A stretch of 6,661 nucleotides of DNA from HGM04593 sp964423665 (GCA_964423665.1 CAYRFX010000097.1:1-6661), one strand, 5' to 3'; positions 1-6,540 are shown, numbered from the stretch's first letter. The notes: generated by a model not told the origin, from the sequence alone. Numbers and translations are program-made.

Positions 1-53
1 TATCAATAATTTAACAATGAATCAAAAGCAGAATTTCAACTGCTGATTCGCAT
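1..53. repeat. Left arm of a 53-bp perfect inverted repeat
   Basis: Positions 1-53 are the exact reverse complement of 6607-6659. Identity stops at position 54 (T, where the right arm would require C). The arm contains an imperfect hairpin (19-49): GAATC and AGCAG pair with CTGCT and GATTC, with a 3-nt AAA bulge and an 8-nt loop. The window begins at the first repeat base, so the arm may extend further left. Confidence 0.97.
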
Positions 54-70
54 TAGTAACAATTCTTTTC

Positions 71-91
71 CAATTTACAAATATAGGCAAA
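71..91 (-). promoter_or_regulatory. Possible second promoter reading leftward out of the window
   Basis: On the minus strand, TATATTTG at 78-85 again fits the -7 box, and the surrounding 16 bp (71-86) are identical to the -7 region of the glycosidase promoter (6472-6487). No TTG is seen at the usual -33 distance; a TTTG at 88-91 is too close. It lies beyond the terminator and would transcribe through the left repeat arm into whatever lies to the left. It may be a weak or activator-dependent promoter. Confidence 0.42.
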
Positions 92-162
92 GATTTTAAT
101 AATTTTAGCATTTTGCGCTTTTCGTTGCTTTTTTCTTATGTTTTTAATAATTTTTACGCAAA

Positions 163-174
163 AAACAGCTGTTT
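163..174. promoter_or_regulatory. 12-bp perfect palindrome (AAACAGCTGTTT)
   Basis: A perfect palindrome lies in the AT-rich spacer between the terminator and the possible leftward promoter, about 80 bp upstream of that promoter's -7 box. It could be a regulator site for the leftward promoter. Chance is also plausible in such AT-rich sequence. Nothing else recognisable was seen between 92 and 219. Confidence 0.25.
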
Positions 175-219
175 GGTTAAAAAATGTTCTTGTTTTTGGC
201 GATTCTTTTGTTTTTGTGT

Positions 220-263
220 AAAAAAACATTCCCGGTTCAGTTTTGCCGAACCGGGAATGTTTT
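220..263 (-). terminator. Rho-independent terminator of the glycosidase gene
   Basis: Arms 223-238 and 248-263 form a perfect 16-bp stem whose core is ACATTCCCGGTTC/GAACCGGGAATGT, with a 9-nt loop. On the minus strand the stem ends in a run of seven T (complement of 220-226). The hairpin starts 18 nt past the TAA stop codon. It cleanly ends the single-gene transcription unit and isolates it from the promoter-like sequence at 71-85. Confidence 0.93.
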
Positions 264-281
264 GCAATTAATCTAAACAGA

Positions 282-3200
282 TTACTTCTTTATAAGAACT
301 TTTTTATTACCTACTATATATATACCGCTTTCGGTAACCTCGTTCACCTTGCGTCCCGAAAGGTCGTATATTGATGCGTTTTCATAGGTGTTGTCGGCGA
401 TTACGTCATCAACGCCGGTCGAAGGGTTTGCATATACAGCATATTCTCCGTTTGTTATCTCCTCGAGCGTGAGCGGTACATATACCATGCAATAGCCGTT
501 GGGCACCTCCTCAAAGAAGAAACCTATGCGATTATCTTTTTGCAGTGTCATGGTAGAGTATGCCGACTCTTTGTCGGTTACCGCAAGTCCCTTTGTCCAG
601 CCTTGCGAGAAGGTGGTGGGGGTGTAAACATTTGTCTCGTTCTCGCCATATACCATCTCTTTGTAGAAGATACCTACATCGCGACGACCATTGCCACAGG
701 GAACAGATTGTAACATTACATCGCACACAGTGTTGTCACTCTTGCGCACAGCTTTCACGCGCAGAATTTCGCCGTTTGTGCTGTTGCTGCCGTAGCTCAA
801 TCCGTTGCTGATGTCGTTGCTCGATACTGCGCTGCCCCATGAGCCGGCTGCTGTCTTCAAATCTGTGAATTTGTAGATATTGAAGTAGCGTCCTGCGCTT
901 TTGCGGCTGCTGAGTACGATTGTTCCGTCGGCAAGCTCCTCAACCTTGGGCTCGTCGCCACTGGGTGCGGGGCGGTCATCAACACTGCCGAGCACGTTCC
1001 AGCTACCGCCAAAGTCGTCAGAGTAGATAACGCGGTTTCCGTTGTCTCTTGTCCAGATTGAGCAATAGATGCGGTAGTAATCGCCCACCTTCACCTTGCT
1101 GCTTTGGCAGATGCGACCCGAACCGATGAACATTGAAGATACTGTGGGTTCTCCATTTTTGAGGAATATCTTGTAAAGGTCGTTTGTTACCTCCACGGGC
1201 TCGGTCCACTCCCATTCGTTGCTCTCTTCGTTGTATGTTGCATACACGCGAGCCACACGGTTGATGTTGCTCGATGTTGCTGTTGAGTCGGGGTGCCAAC
1301 GTCCGTTCCAGCATACTGTGCGGCCGCAAACCATCATAACAAGGAGCTTGTTCTGCTCACGGTCGGCAACAATGGCTGCATCTCCGAAGCCGGTTTTCAT
1401 TACATTCGTGCTGCCTCCGTCGCCATTTGCGATGAAGAACTCCTCACCCCATGTTTCACCATGGTCATTTGAGATACGGCACTTGATATCTACCTCGCCG
1501 TAGCCGATGTCGCTGCCACAGGGGCGGTTGTCGGATATTGCGAATACGGTGCCATTGGGCGCTGTTGCGATGGCGGGGATACGATAAGGCTTGCCGTTGG
1601 CATCGTTTGAGTAGTAGATATATTGGTATTTGTTATCTTCATCTACTCCCACGGTAACTGCAATGTCGGCACCATCGGCAGGAACTGCCTGTTCGGGGAT
1701 AGCCTGCTCACCGTTGAACTCAATCTTCCAGCCGCGATAAAGCGTACCTGCTGCCATGCTGTATGTTGCGCCCACGGGCAAGAAGAGTTCCTGCGCATCG
1801 AGCACGGTCTCCTGTGTGAGGTTGATGTTGCTTGTCGCGCCATTGATGTTTACTGCAAGGCTGCCGATGCGGGTGTTGTTCTCGTAGCCGCCGTCGAAAG
1901 AGGTTGTGTAGTTGATGTTCAAAGGATTGTTGTAGAGTCTCTTGAAGCACCACTTGCTGCCTCCGTCGCTTGTTGCATAGAGCTTGATGTCGTATCCGTC
2001 GCCACCGTGCATGTTAAAACTCTGGGCTGTGGTGCCTGCGGGGCAGATGCCATAGCTGCCGTCGTTCTGCTTCACGATGCAAAGATTTGTGGCGTTTGCA
2101 ACTGCCACCATTGTGGCAGCCGAGCCGCTGCTTGTGCCTGCAAGTTTCACTGCGAGCGTTTCGCCTGCAACGCGGTTGTATAGTTTGAATGAGTTTTCAT
2201 CACCTACAAGATACCACACCTCGCTCTCGCCATATGTGCTTCTTGCGCTGTTTACAGCGTGTCCGCTGTAGTTGTCTGCGTCGTTCAGGCGAATGTCGTA
2301 TGCGTTGCTGCGGTTGTTGTAAATCTGCACGGGAATACCTTCCTGGAAAGATGCCGAGAATATATCAAGCACAAATTTTGCATAAATAGTTGTGTTTGCG
2401 GTAATCTCGCTTATCTCGTGTGTTGTGCCCAGCAGGTTGGTGTAATCGGCATCGCTGTAGAAACCTACAAACTTGTATGCAGGGTCGCACTCTTTGAGGG
2501 CAAGTGTTGCCACTTTTGCACTCTCTCCCTCGTTTACATATATGGGGGCGTTGGTAATCTCCTGCTCGTTCCATGTGAATACTCCGTTTGCAAGTGGAGC
2601 ATCACTCACCACGGTGAGTCTCTTGTAGCCTTCGTAGAGGTTGGTGGGCACGAATACAAAGTCGGTACACCATGTGCCTGTTGTCTGGTTGTATGTGCTT
2701 GTAGATTGGTCGAATACAGTTCCATCGTTCTTCACAACAAAGTAACGGCTTGCGGCGATGGAGTAGAGTGTAACACCCTTGTGATTGGTGTTTGCGGTGC
2801 CTACGGTAAAGTTGTATGCGGCGTCTGCAACAGCCTTGTGGGCGAGGTATTTGCCGGCTTTGTTGGCAAATGTGAATTGTCCTTCGGCGGTTTCTGTGGC
2901 TACCCATACATAGGCGTTGTTGCTCTCATCGGCCTCGGTAGAGAGGGTGAGTGTACCGTTGTTATTATAGAGGTAACGGTTTACAAACTCGCCGTTGCTG
3001 TATGTGTCGCTGTAAAGAAGATATTCGCCACCATCGGCGGGAACACCATTTGTGAGGGCGTTGTTAAAGTCGTATGCTTCGTTAATGGCATTTGCCAGCT
3101 CTGTGGTTTTTGTACTTGCTGCACGCCATGCCTTCACTGCGGTAAATGTCTCTTCAACCTTTGTGTTGCAGGGGAGAATGTAGAATTCCGAGAATGTGAA

Positions 3201-6200
3201 GAATGGGTTACTGCTGCTTGTGTCGCCGTTAGTGTGTTTGATGGTGAATCTTATGTAGCGGTATCCTGTGCTTGTAATCTTGTCGGAATAGTAATCTGTA
3301 ACATCAGAAGCAGTGGGGAATCCGCTGCTTATTGTCTTTATGCTTGTAAAGCTCTCACCATCGTTTGAACCCGATATCTCAATGCTTGTGGGGCGGTTGT
3401 TGTTGTTCTGGCTACGTTTCTTGAAGTAGAAACGGAAGTCCTTTACGTTTTTGCCCAAATCGGCTTGCAGATAGTGGGCTGTTCCGTCGCCACGGGTGTC
3501 GTCATAGCCACTGTGGAAGAATGTGGTGTATGTGTTATCGAGCATGTTGGCTGTGGAGTTGCCGCTCTCTTGGCTTGTGCTTGCGGGGAAGTTGCAGGTG
3601 TAGTATGCACCGTCCTGTACAAGCCCGAAGTATTGCTGCAATCCGTAAATATTGATATTCTCGGCATTTGTGGTAGCTGTGCCAACAGCATCGTCGGGAG
3701 TATAGCTGTCGGTAACATCTGTTATAAGATATTGGCAACCGGTATCGGTGGTGTTTGTTCCGCTACCCCAGTTATATACCTTGAAGCCGAGTGTGCTGTT
3801 ATTTGTCTGGTTGAACTGCACGTTTCCGCTGGTTATTATTACATATCCCCTTTCGTTGGCTGGTTTTATGGTCCAGCCTGCCGCTGGCTGTGCAGCCACG
3901 GTGTTCAACGCAGTGTTGTTGCTGCTTGCAGGTGAGATGAAGGTGTTGTCTTTTGCATTGACAATATCAAATGTTCCATCGGTGCGGGTAACAAATTTCC
4001 ACACGCCGGCGTTGGTTGTGGTAGTCTCGCCTACAATCGCTGCTCCTGCACCATATGATGTGGGGTAGCGGTTGCCGCGGAGGGGAGTACACATTCTGTA
4101 ATATGTAGCACTCTCATCGGTGCTTGCAACGGGCTGGTTCATGTTGCTTGCAGTGAGTGATGCGGTGAATGCAGCCCATGCAGTCTCAAGCTCGGTGATT
4201 TGTGCTGCACGCTGCTCCTCGGTCATTGTGGTTGAATATGTCTCCTCAACCTCGGCTATCTTGGCATCGAGGGTTGCTGCTGCGCTCTCGGGCCACAAGC
4301 CTACCGCAGTGCCCACATAGGCTCCGCGGTCGCGTTTCATCTCGCTTATCTTGGCTGCGACAAGCTCGGTGGCTTCGTCTTTGCATTGGTTGGGGGAGTA
4401 GATGAGGCCTTCGACGGCGTTCTTGCCCTCTTTGTCGGTGAAGACGCAGGTGAACATCCATTTATTGAGGCGTACGCCATTGGCACTCACATAGGGGAGT
4501 TTGATGAATACTTTGTTCCAGCCGGCTTTCAGGGTTACTTCGATGGGAGTGCGGGCGGTGAAGTTTTCGTTCATCAGGTCCACCTCGTTGTCGATGCTCT
4601 TGCCGCTGTTATCCCATGTGGGTGGGTTGATGCGGGTGCCGTTTATCCAGATGTTTGAGCCTTTGCGGTCCCAGTTGCCTGCATCGGGGGCTTTGTCTTT
4701 TTCGCTGCGGCCGTAGTTCTGGAATTCTATCTGAGCTCCCACAGTCTGCTCGGTTTCGCTGTAAACGTATGTCCAGGCGTATGAGGTTACATTGCTGTGG
4801 TTGGTGCTGCCAAAGTATGTGGGGATTATGTTGTTGCCCCATGTGTGGCGCAGGTAGATGCCGGCTCCTGTGGCGATACCTGTGTAGTAGGTTGTACCGT
4901 TGTGGGTGAATGCTTCGTCGAGCAGGGCGGTGCTTGCGCTTATGCCTTCTTCTTCAATGGGGAAGGTTGCCGATGCGTCGCCGCCATTGGGGATGGCGTC
5001 TGTTATGCGCCAGCGTACGTTGGTCTGTTTTACATAGGGGATGGGCTCGCCTGCAAGCGAGTTGTCTTTATGGAAGAGGAAACGGCGTTCCCAGTCGGCG
5101 AATTCGTCGTATTCATCGCCACTGTTGGGGAGCATGGTGCCTCCTGCTTCGATGTATTGCTTGCCACCACCTATCCATGCGCGCTCGGCGCTGGCTATTA
5201 CGTTGGCATACATGTTGTTCTGTTTTACAATATCTACTTCTGTGGGGGTTTTGCGGTCGTTCCAGTATGCCGAGATGGTGCCGGCTACTTCTTCGTTTCC
5301 TTGCTCTACATAGTAGATGTTGCTGCGATAGATACCTACTACATCGGCAAAAACGTCGAAGTGGTTGGTGTAGTTGTAGCGGCAGTCGATGTTGGGGCGG
5401 CCTGTTATCTTGTTGCCGCTGCTGCTCCACATTTGTGTCATGTCGGTGTCGGTGCCACTCACGTTTACTCCGCTGATGGGGTTCCACACAATTACTTTCT
5501 TGCCCAGCCCGTGAATGTGGTCGGTCATGATGGTGAGGAAGTTGGTGTAGGTTATGGCTTTTTCATCGGCTCCGATGTGTATGTAGGGTGCGTCCGGGAA
5601 AACCGAGGCTACTTCGGTGAGTACGTTTTTAAGTACTTCCACGCCTTGGTCGGTTTGCATATCGTAGCCCATTGCGCGTACAAAGGCTTCGCTGTGACCG
5701 GGCATATCTATCTCGGGGATAATTGTAATACCGCGCTCCTTGGCATAGGTGGCTACCTCTTTACACTCTTCTTGTGTGTAGTATTTGCCGGCAAAGCGGG
5801 TCATGGAGGCGGCTGTTGTGAGGGCGGGGTATGCTTTTACCTCGAAACGCCATGCCTGGTTCTCGGTAAAGTGCCAGTGGAAGCAGTTTACTTTGAAGCG
5901 TGAGAGCAGGTCAATGTGTTTCTTGAGTGTTTCCACTTCGATGAATGAGCGACCTACGTCGTGCATGAAGCCGCGTAGCTTGAATGCTGCCCAGTCTTTT
6001 ATCTCAACGGCCTCAACGGATGCTGTGCCTTCGTAGCCTTCGGCAAGCTGGGTCAAGGTCTGTGCCGCACGGATAACACCTATGGGGGCTACGGCGGTTA
6101 TCTCTATTGCGTCGGCTGTAACGGTGAGGGTGTATGCCTCGTTGTCGAAGCCTGCGAGGGTGTAGTCGTGGGCACCGGCGATGCTTTCAACTATTGTTAC

Positions 6201-6434
6201 ATTTACAGTTGCACCACCGTCGCCTATTGTGCAACCGTTGCTTGTGAAGAACTTTTGCAGTGCCACGCAGTTAGTTGCATCTGTGATTGTTACTGCTCGG
6301 TTCAGCGCGAATGCCGCTCCCTCGCTCACGGTTACAGAGTGGGGTTTGGGCAATAGGTGCGTAACCTTTGCTTGCACCATAGATGGCAGCAATGCCATCA
6401 TGGCAATCAGTGTTGCCGAAAGAATTTTTTTCAT
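282..6434 (-). CDS. Secreted bifunctional glycosidase: GH20 beta-N-acetylhexosaminidase plus GH33 sialidase, with T9SS-type tail
   Basis: This is a 2050-residue extracellular or surface enzyme expected to remove terminal beta-GlcNAc/GalNAc (GH20) and alpha-linked sialic acid (GH33) from host glycans. Domain order by residue: signal peptide 1-22; GH20 N-terminal beta/alpha domain about 24-150; GH20 catalytic barrel about 153-455; beta-sandwich 470-682; helical segment 684-763; trefoil-like 772-906; F5/8C-like 925-1090; helix 1092-1127; trefoil-like 1134-1265; short beta repeat 1266-1356; trefoil-like 1357-1502; beta domain 1506-1600; GH33 propeller 1603-1995; sorting tail about 2005-2050. The catalytic D290-E291 pair of GH20 and the arginines, Asp boxes and tyrosine of GH33 are present. 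The start is the first Met; it is followed at once by Lys-Lys and a hydrophobic core, and it sits 45 nt from a good promoter box. The frame is unbroken. The gene stands alone, with its own promoter and terminator. Single-domain GH20 and GH33 enzymes are much shorter, so the length reflects fusion plus binding modules. Enzyme class is firm; exact substrate linkage is not determined. Confidence 0.96.
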   Translation of the reverse strand: MKKILSATLIAMMALLPSMVQAKVTHLLPKPHSVTVSEGAAFALNRAVTITDATNCVALQKFFTSNGCTIGDGGATVNVTIVESIAGAHDYTLAGFDNEAYTLTVTADAIEITAVAPIGVIRAAQTLTQLAEGYEGTASVEAVEIKDWAAFKLRGFMHDVGRSFIEVETLKKHIDLLSRFKVNCFHWHFTENQAWRFEVKAYPALTTAASMTRFAGKYYTQEECKEVATYAKERGITIIPEIDMPGHSEAFVRAMGYDMQTDQGVEVLKNVLTEVASVFPDAPYIHIGADEKAITYTNFLTIMTDHIHGLGKKVIVWNPISGVNVSGTDTDMTQMWSSSGNKITGRPNIDCRYNYTNHFDVFADVVGIYRSNIYYVEQGNEEVAGTISAYWNDRKTPTEVDIVKQNNMYANVIASAERAWIGGGKQYIEAGGTMLPNSGDEYDEFADWERRFLFHKDNSLAGEPIPYVKQTNVRWRITDAIPNGGDASATFPIEEEGISASTALLDEAFTHNGTTYYTGIATGAGIYLRHTWGNNIIPTYFGSTNHSNVTSYAWTYVYSETEQTVGAQIEFQNYGRSEKDKAPDAGNWDRKGSNIWINGTRINPPTWDNSGKSIDNEVDLMNENFTARTPIEVTLKAGWNKVFIKLPYVSANGVRLNKWMFTCVFTDKEGKNAVEGLIYSPNQCKDEATELVAAKISEMKRDRGAYVGTAVGLWPESAAATLDAKIAEVEETYSTTMTEEQRAAQITELETAWAAFTASLTASNMNQPVASTDESATYYRMCTPLRGNRYPTSYGAGAAIVGETTTTNAGVWKFVTRTDGTFDIVNAKDNTFISPASSNNTALNTVAAQPAAGWTIKPANERGYVIITSGNVQFNQTNNSTLGFKVYNWGSGTNTTDTGCQYLITDVTDSYTPDDAVGTATTNAENINIYGLQQYFGLVQDGAYYTCNFPASTSQESGNSTANMLDNTYTTFFHSGYDDTRGDGTAHYLQADLGKNVKDFRFYFKKRSQNNNNRPTSIEISGSNDGESFTSIKTISSGFPTASDVTDYYSDKITSTGYRYIRFTIKHTNGDTSSSNPFFTFSEFYILPCNTKVEETFTAVKAWRAASTKTTELANAINEAYDFNNALTNGVPADGGEYLLYSDTYSNGEFVNRYLYNNNGTLTLSTEADESNNAYVWVATETAEGQFTFANKAGKYLAHKAVADAAYNFTVGTANTNHKGVTLYSIAASRYFVVKNDGTVFDQSTSTYNQTTGTWCTDFVFVPTNLYEGYKRLTVVSDAPLANGVFTWNEQEITNAPIYVNEGESAKVATLALKECDPAYKFVGFYSDADYTNLLGTTHEISEITANTTIYAKFVLDIFSASFQEGIPVQIYNNRSNAYDIRLNDADNYSGHAVNSARSTYGESEVWYLVGDENSFKLYNRVAGETLAVKLAGTSSGSAATMVAVANATNLCIVKQNDGSYGICPAGTTAQSFNMHGGDGYDIKLYATSDGGSKWCFKRLYNNPLNINYTTSFDGGYENNTRIGSLAVNINGATSNINLTQETVLDAQELFLPVGATYSMAAGTLYRGWKIEFNGEQAIPEQAVPADGADIAVTVGVDEDNKYQYIYYSNDANGKPYRIPAIATAPNGTVFAISDNRPCGSDIGYGEVDIKCRISNDHGETWGEEFFIANGDGGSTNVMKTGFGDAAIVADREQNKLLVMMVCGRTVCWNGRWHPDSTATSSNINRVARVYATYNEESNEWEWTEPVEVTNDLYKIFLKNGEPTVSSMFIGSGRICQSSKVKVGDYYRIYCSIWTRDNGNRVIYSDDFGGSWNVLGSVDDRPAPSGDEPKVEELADGTIVLSSRKSAGRYFNIYKFTDLKTAAGSWGSAVSSNDISNGLSYGSNSTNGEILRVKAVRKSDNTVCDVMLQSVPCGNGRRDVGIFYKEMVYGENETNVYTPTTFSQGWTKGLAVTDKESAYSTMTLQKDNRIGFFFEEVPNGYCMVYVPLTLEEITNGEYAVYANPSTGVDDVIADNTYENASIYDLSGRKVNEVTESGIYIVGNKKVLIKK
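285..422 (-). other. T9SS type A-like C-terminal sorting domain (residues about 2005-2050)
   Basis: The last 30 residues have the form of the type A T9SS tail: an IYDLSGRKV strand at 2022-2030, then GIYIVGNKKVLIKK at 2037-2050. A short GVDD linker (2007-2010) precedes it, which is also common. Such tails direct passage across the outer membrane, after which they are usually removed and the protein is attached to the surface or released. Similar tails are also annotated in gut Bacteroidales where a complete T9SS has not always been shown, so host machinery should be confirmed. Confidence 0.8.
450..1628 (-). other. GH33 sialidase (neuraminidase) six-bladed propeller (residues about 1603-1995)
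   Basis: GH33 exo-sialidases release terminal alpha-linked sialic acid with retention. The hallmark YRIP motif is at 1617-1620, so R1618 is the first triad arginine. D1642 lies 24 residues on, as expected of the acid/base aspartate. Asp boxes are SNDHGETW at 1655-1662 and SDDFGGSW at 1805-1812. E1828 in DEPKVEELADG fits the glutamate that activates the nucleophile, R1844 fits the second arginine, and R1917 or R1918 the third. Y1959 in AYSTMTL fits the nucleophilic tyrosine, followed by RIGFFFEE at 1969-1976. All key residues are present, so activity is expected. Confidence 0.94.
1929..2366 (-). other. Trefoil-like module 3 (residues about 1357-1502)
   Basis: The segment opens with IPVQIYNNRSNAYDIRL at 1367-1383, continues through VWYLVGDENSFKLYNRVAGE (1406-1425), and ends in SKWCFKRL at 1493-1500. 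The VWYLVGDENSFKLYN pattern is typical of ricin-like folds placed just before catalytic domains in Bacteroidota enzymes. A further beta domain (1506-1600) separates it from the sialidase. Confidence 0.5.
2367..2639 (-). other. Short beta repeat linker (residues about 1266-1356)
   Basis: The end of this segment, FVGFYSDADYTNLLG at 1322-1336 followed by ITANTTIYAKF at 1344-1354, has the look of the Listeria-Bacteroides (InlB B-type) repeat, where a 'GWYxD' strand is followed by 'T-LYAKW'. It probably spaces the sugar-binding modules. Confidence 0.45.
2640..3035 (-). other. Trefoil-like (ricin-type) module 2 (residues about 1134-1265)
   Basis: It begins with a GEYLLYSDTYSNG strand at 1135-1147 and includes AYVWVATETAEGQFTFANKAGKYLA (1174-1198 region) and SRYFVVKNDGTVFDQS (1229-1244). 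The repeated 'W ... G-F-F-N-GKYL' pattern fits a beta-trefoil. It is preceded by a short helix (1092-1127), as module 1 is. The binding role is inferred. Confidence 0.5.
3165..3662 (-). other. F5/8 type C (discoidin, CBM32-like) module (residues about 925-1090)
   Basis: Landmarks of this jelly-roll fold are visible in order: LDNTYTTFFHS at 965-975, HYLQADLG at 987-994, FRFYFKKR at 1000-1007, SIEISGSNDGESFTSI at 1017-1032, YRYIRFTI at 1058-1065 and FFTFSEFYIL at 1078-1087. Members bind galactose, GalNAc, GlcNAc or related sugars and often tether glycosidases to mucin. The ligand here cannot be read from sequence. Confidence 0.82.
3717..4121 (-). other. Trefoil-like (ricin-type) module 1 (residues about 772-906)
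   Basis: The segment starts with an ATYYRMCTPLRGNRY motif and contains VWKFVTRTDGTFDIVNAKDN at 811-830 and a later strand set ending in CQYLITDV at 900-907. The 'W-F ... DG-F-I-N' pattern is characteristic of beta-trefoil lectin-like folds (CBM13 type). The assignment is from pattern only; the classical QxW repeats are not clear. Confidence 0.5.
4146..4385 (-). other. Helical spacer (residues about 684-763)
   Basis: This stretch is rich in Ala, Glu, Lys and Thr with heptad-like hydrophobic spacing (LVAAKISEM, LDAKIAEVEETY, ITELETAWAAF). It looks like a small helical bundle of the FIVAR kind that separates domains in secreted glycosidases. It probably acts as a rigid spacer between the GH20 half and the binding modules. 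Confidence 0.5.
4389..5027 (-). other. Beta-sandwich module following GH20 (residues about 470-682)
   Basis: A predicted all-beta region contains the string NIWINGTRI at 594-602, then NENF at 622-625, a KAGWNKVFIKLPY segment at 636-648 and an RLNKWMFTCVF segment at 655-665. The pattern of named-ligand loops with a 'GWN-V-hKLPY' strand resembles accessory beta-sandwich domains seen in large Bacteroidota glycosidases. I do not recognise a precise family. A carbohydrate-binding or structural role is an inference. Confidence 0.5.
5070..5978 (-). other. GH20 beta-N-acetylhexosaminidase catalytic domain (residues about 153-455)
   Basis: GH20 enzymes cleave terminal beta-GlcNAc or beta-GalNAc by substrate-assisted catalysis. 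Visible family landmarks are GFMHDVGR at 155-162 (R162 fits the substrate-binding arginine), HWHFTENQAWR at 186-196, IIPEIDMPGHSEA at 238-250, and HIGADE at 286-291. In the last motif D290 positions the substrate acetamido group and E291 is the general acid. Trp-rich barrel motifs follow (VIVWN 314-318, MW 335-336, YWND 390-393, AERAW 416-420). Residues 24-150 match the small domain usually found before this barrel. Two variations from the common motif are visible: HIGADE instead of HIGGDE, and TENQ instead of TDDQ. Neither removes the catalytic pair. Confidence 0.93.
6369..6434 (-). other. Signal peptide (residues 1-22)
   Basis: The N-terminus has two lysines (K2, K3), a hydrophobic stretch of about 15 residues (I4 to V20) and a V20-Q21-A22 end, which fits signal peptidase I cleavage before K23. 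There is no cysteine at the expected cleavage point, so this is not a lipoprotein signal. Sec export to the periplasm followed by T9SS passage, as suggested by the C-terminal tail, would put the enzyme outside the cell. Confidence 0.9.
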
Positions 6435-6454
6435 AATGTATAATTTAGTAATTG

Positions 6455-6466
6455 TTTGTGCACAAA
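6455..6466. promoter_or_regulatory. 12-bp perfect palindrome in the leader (TTTGTGCACAAA)
   Basis: A perfect palindrome starts only a few bases downstream of the predicted transcription start and ends 20 bp before the start codon. This is a favourable place for a repressor operator; it could also be chance. No regulator is encoded in the window, so the assignment is inferred from position and symmetry only. Confidence 0.35.
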
Positions 6467-6478
6467 TGTTTCAATTTA

Positions 6479-6511
6479 CAAATATAGTATAATTTAATTA
6501 AAAATCAACAA
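6479..6511 (-). promoter_or_regulatory. Bacteroidota-type promoter of the glycosidase gene
   Basis: Read on the minus strand, TATATTTG (6479-6486) matches the TAnnTTTG -7 consensus exactly. TTG triplets at 6506-6508 and 6509-6511 lie 19 and 22 bp upstream, where the -33 box is expected. Transcription should begin near 6472, giving a leader of roughly 38 nt. The leader has no purine-rich Shine-Dalgarno sequence before the ATG, which is normal for this phylum. Confidence 0.72.
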
Positions 6512-6523
6512 TAAGAAGGTGTA

Positions 6524-6540
6524 AACCACAGTGTGTGGTT
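6524..6540. promoter_or_regulatory. Inverted repeat upstream of the promoter (AACCACA-gtg-TGTGGTT)
   Basis: Two perfect 7-bp arms (6524-6530 and 6534-6540) are separated by 3 bp and end 13 bp upstream of the distal TTG of the -33 region. The position suits an activator site. Neither strand has a T-tract after it, which argues against an intrinsic terminator of an upstream gene. Confidence 0.4.

Noticed and set aside
1..281. Small gene or small RNA downstream of the terminator
   Set aside because: No open frame with a plausible start and coding composition was found. The only ATG after the leftward promoter (at 51-53) opens a frame of five codons.
2259..3368. 369-codon open frame on the plus strand opposite the glycosidase gene
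   Set aside because: Its product is very rich in Cys and Val, as expected from reading Ala/Thr/Asn codons backwards. It has no recognisable domain, starts inside the real gene and has no plus-strand promoter.
4797..5903. 368-codon open frame on the plus strand opposite the GH20 domain
   Set aside because: Same Cys/Val/Gly-rich shadow composition, opposite a region with clear GH20 motifs. Not supported as a gene.
6524..6540. Intrinsic terminator of an upstream gene
   Set aside because: The stem is short (7 bp) and neither strand has a T-tract after it; an operator-like site is a better description.
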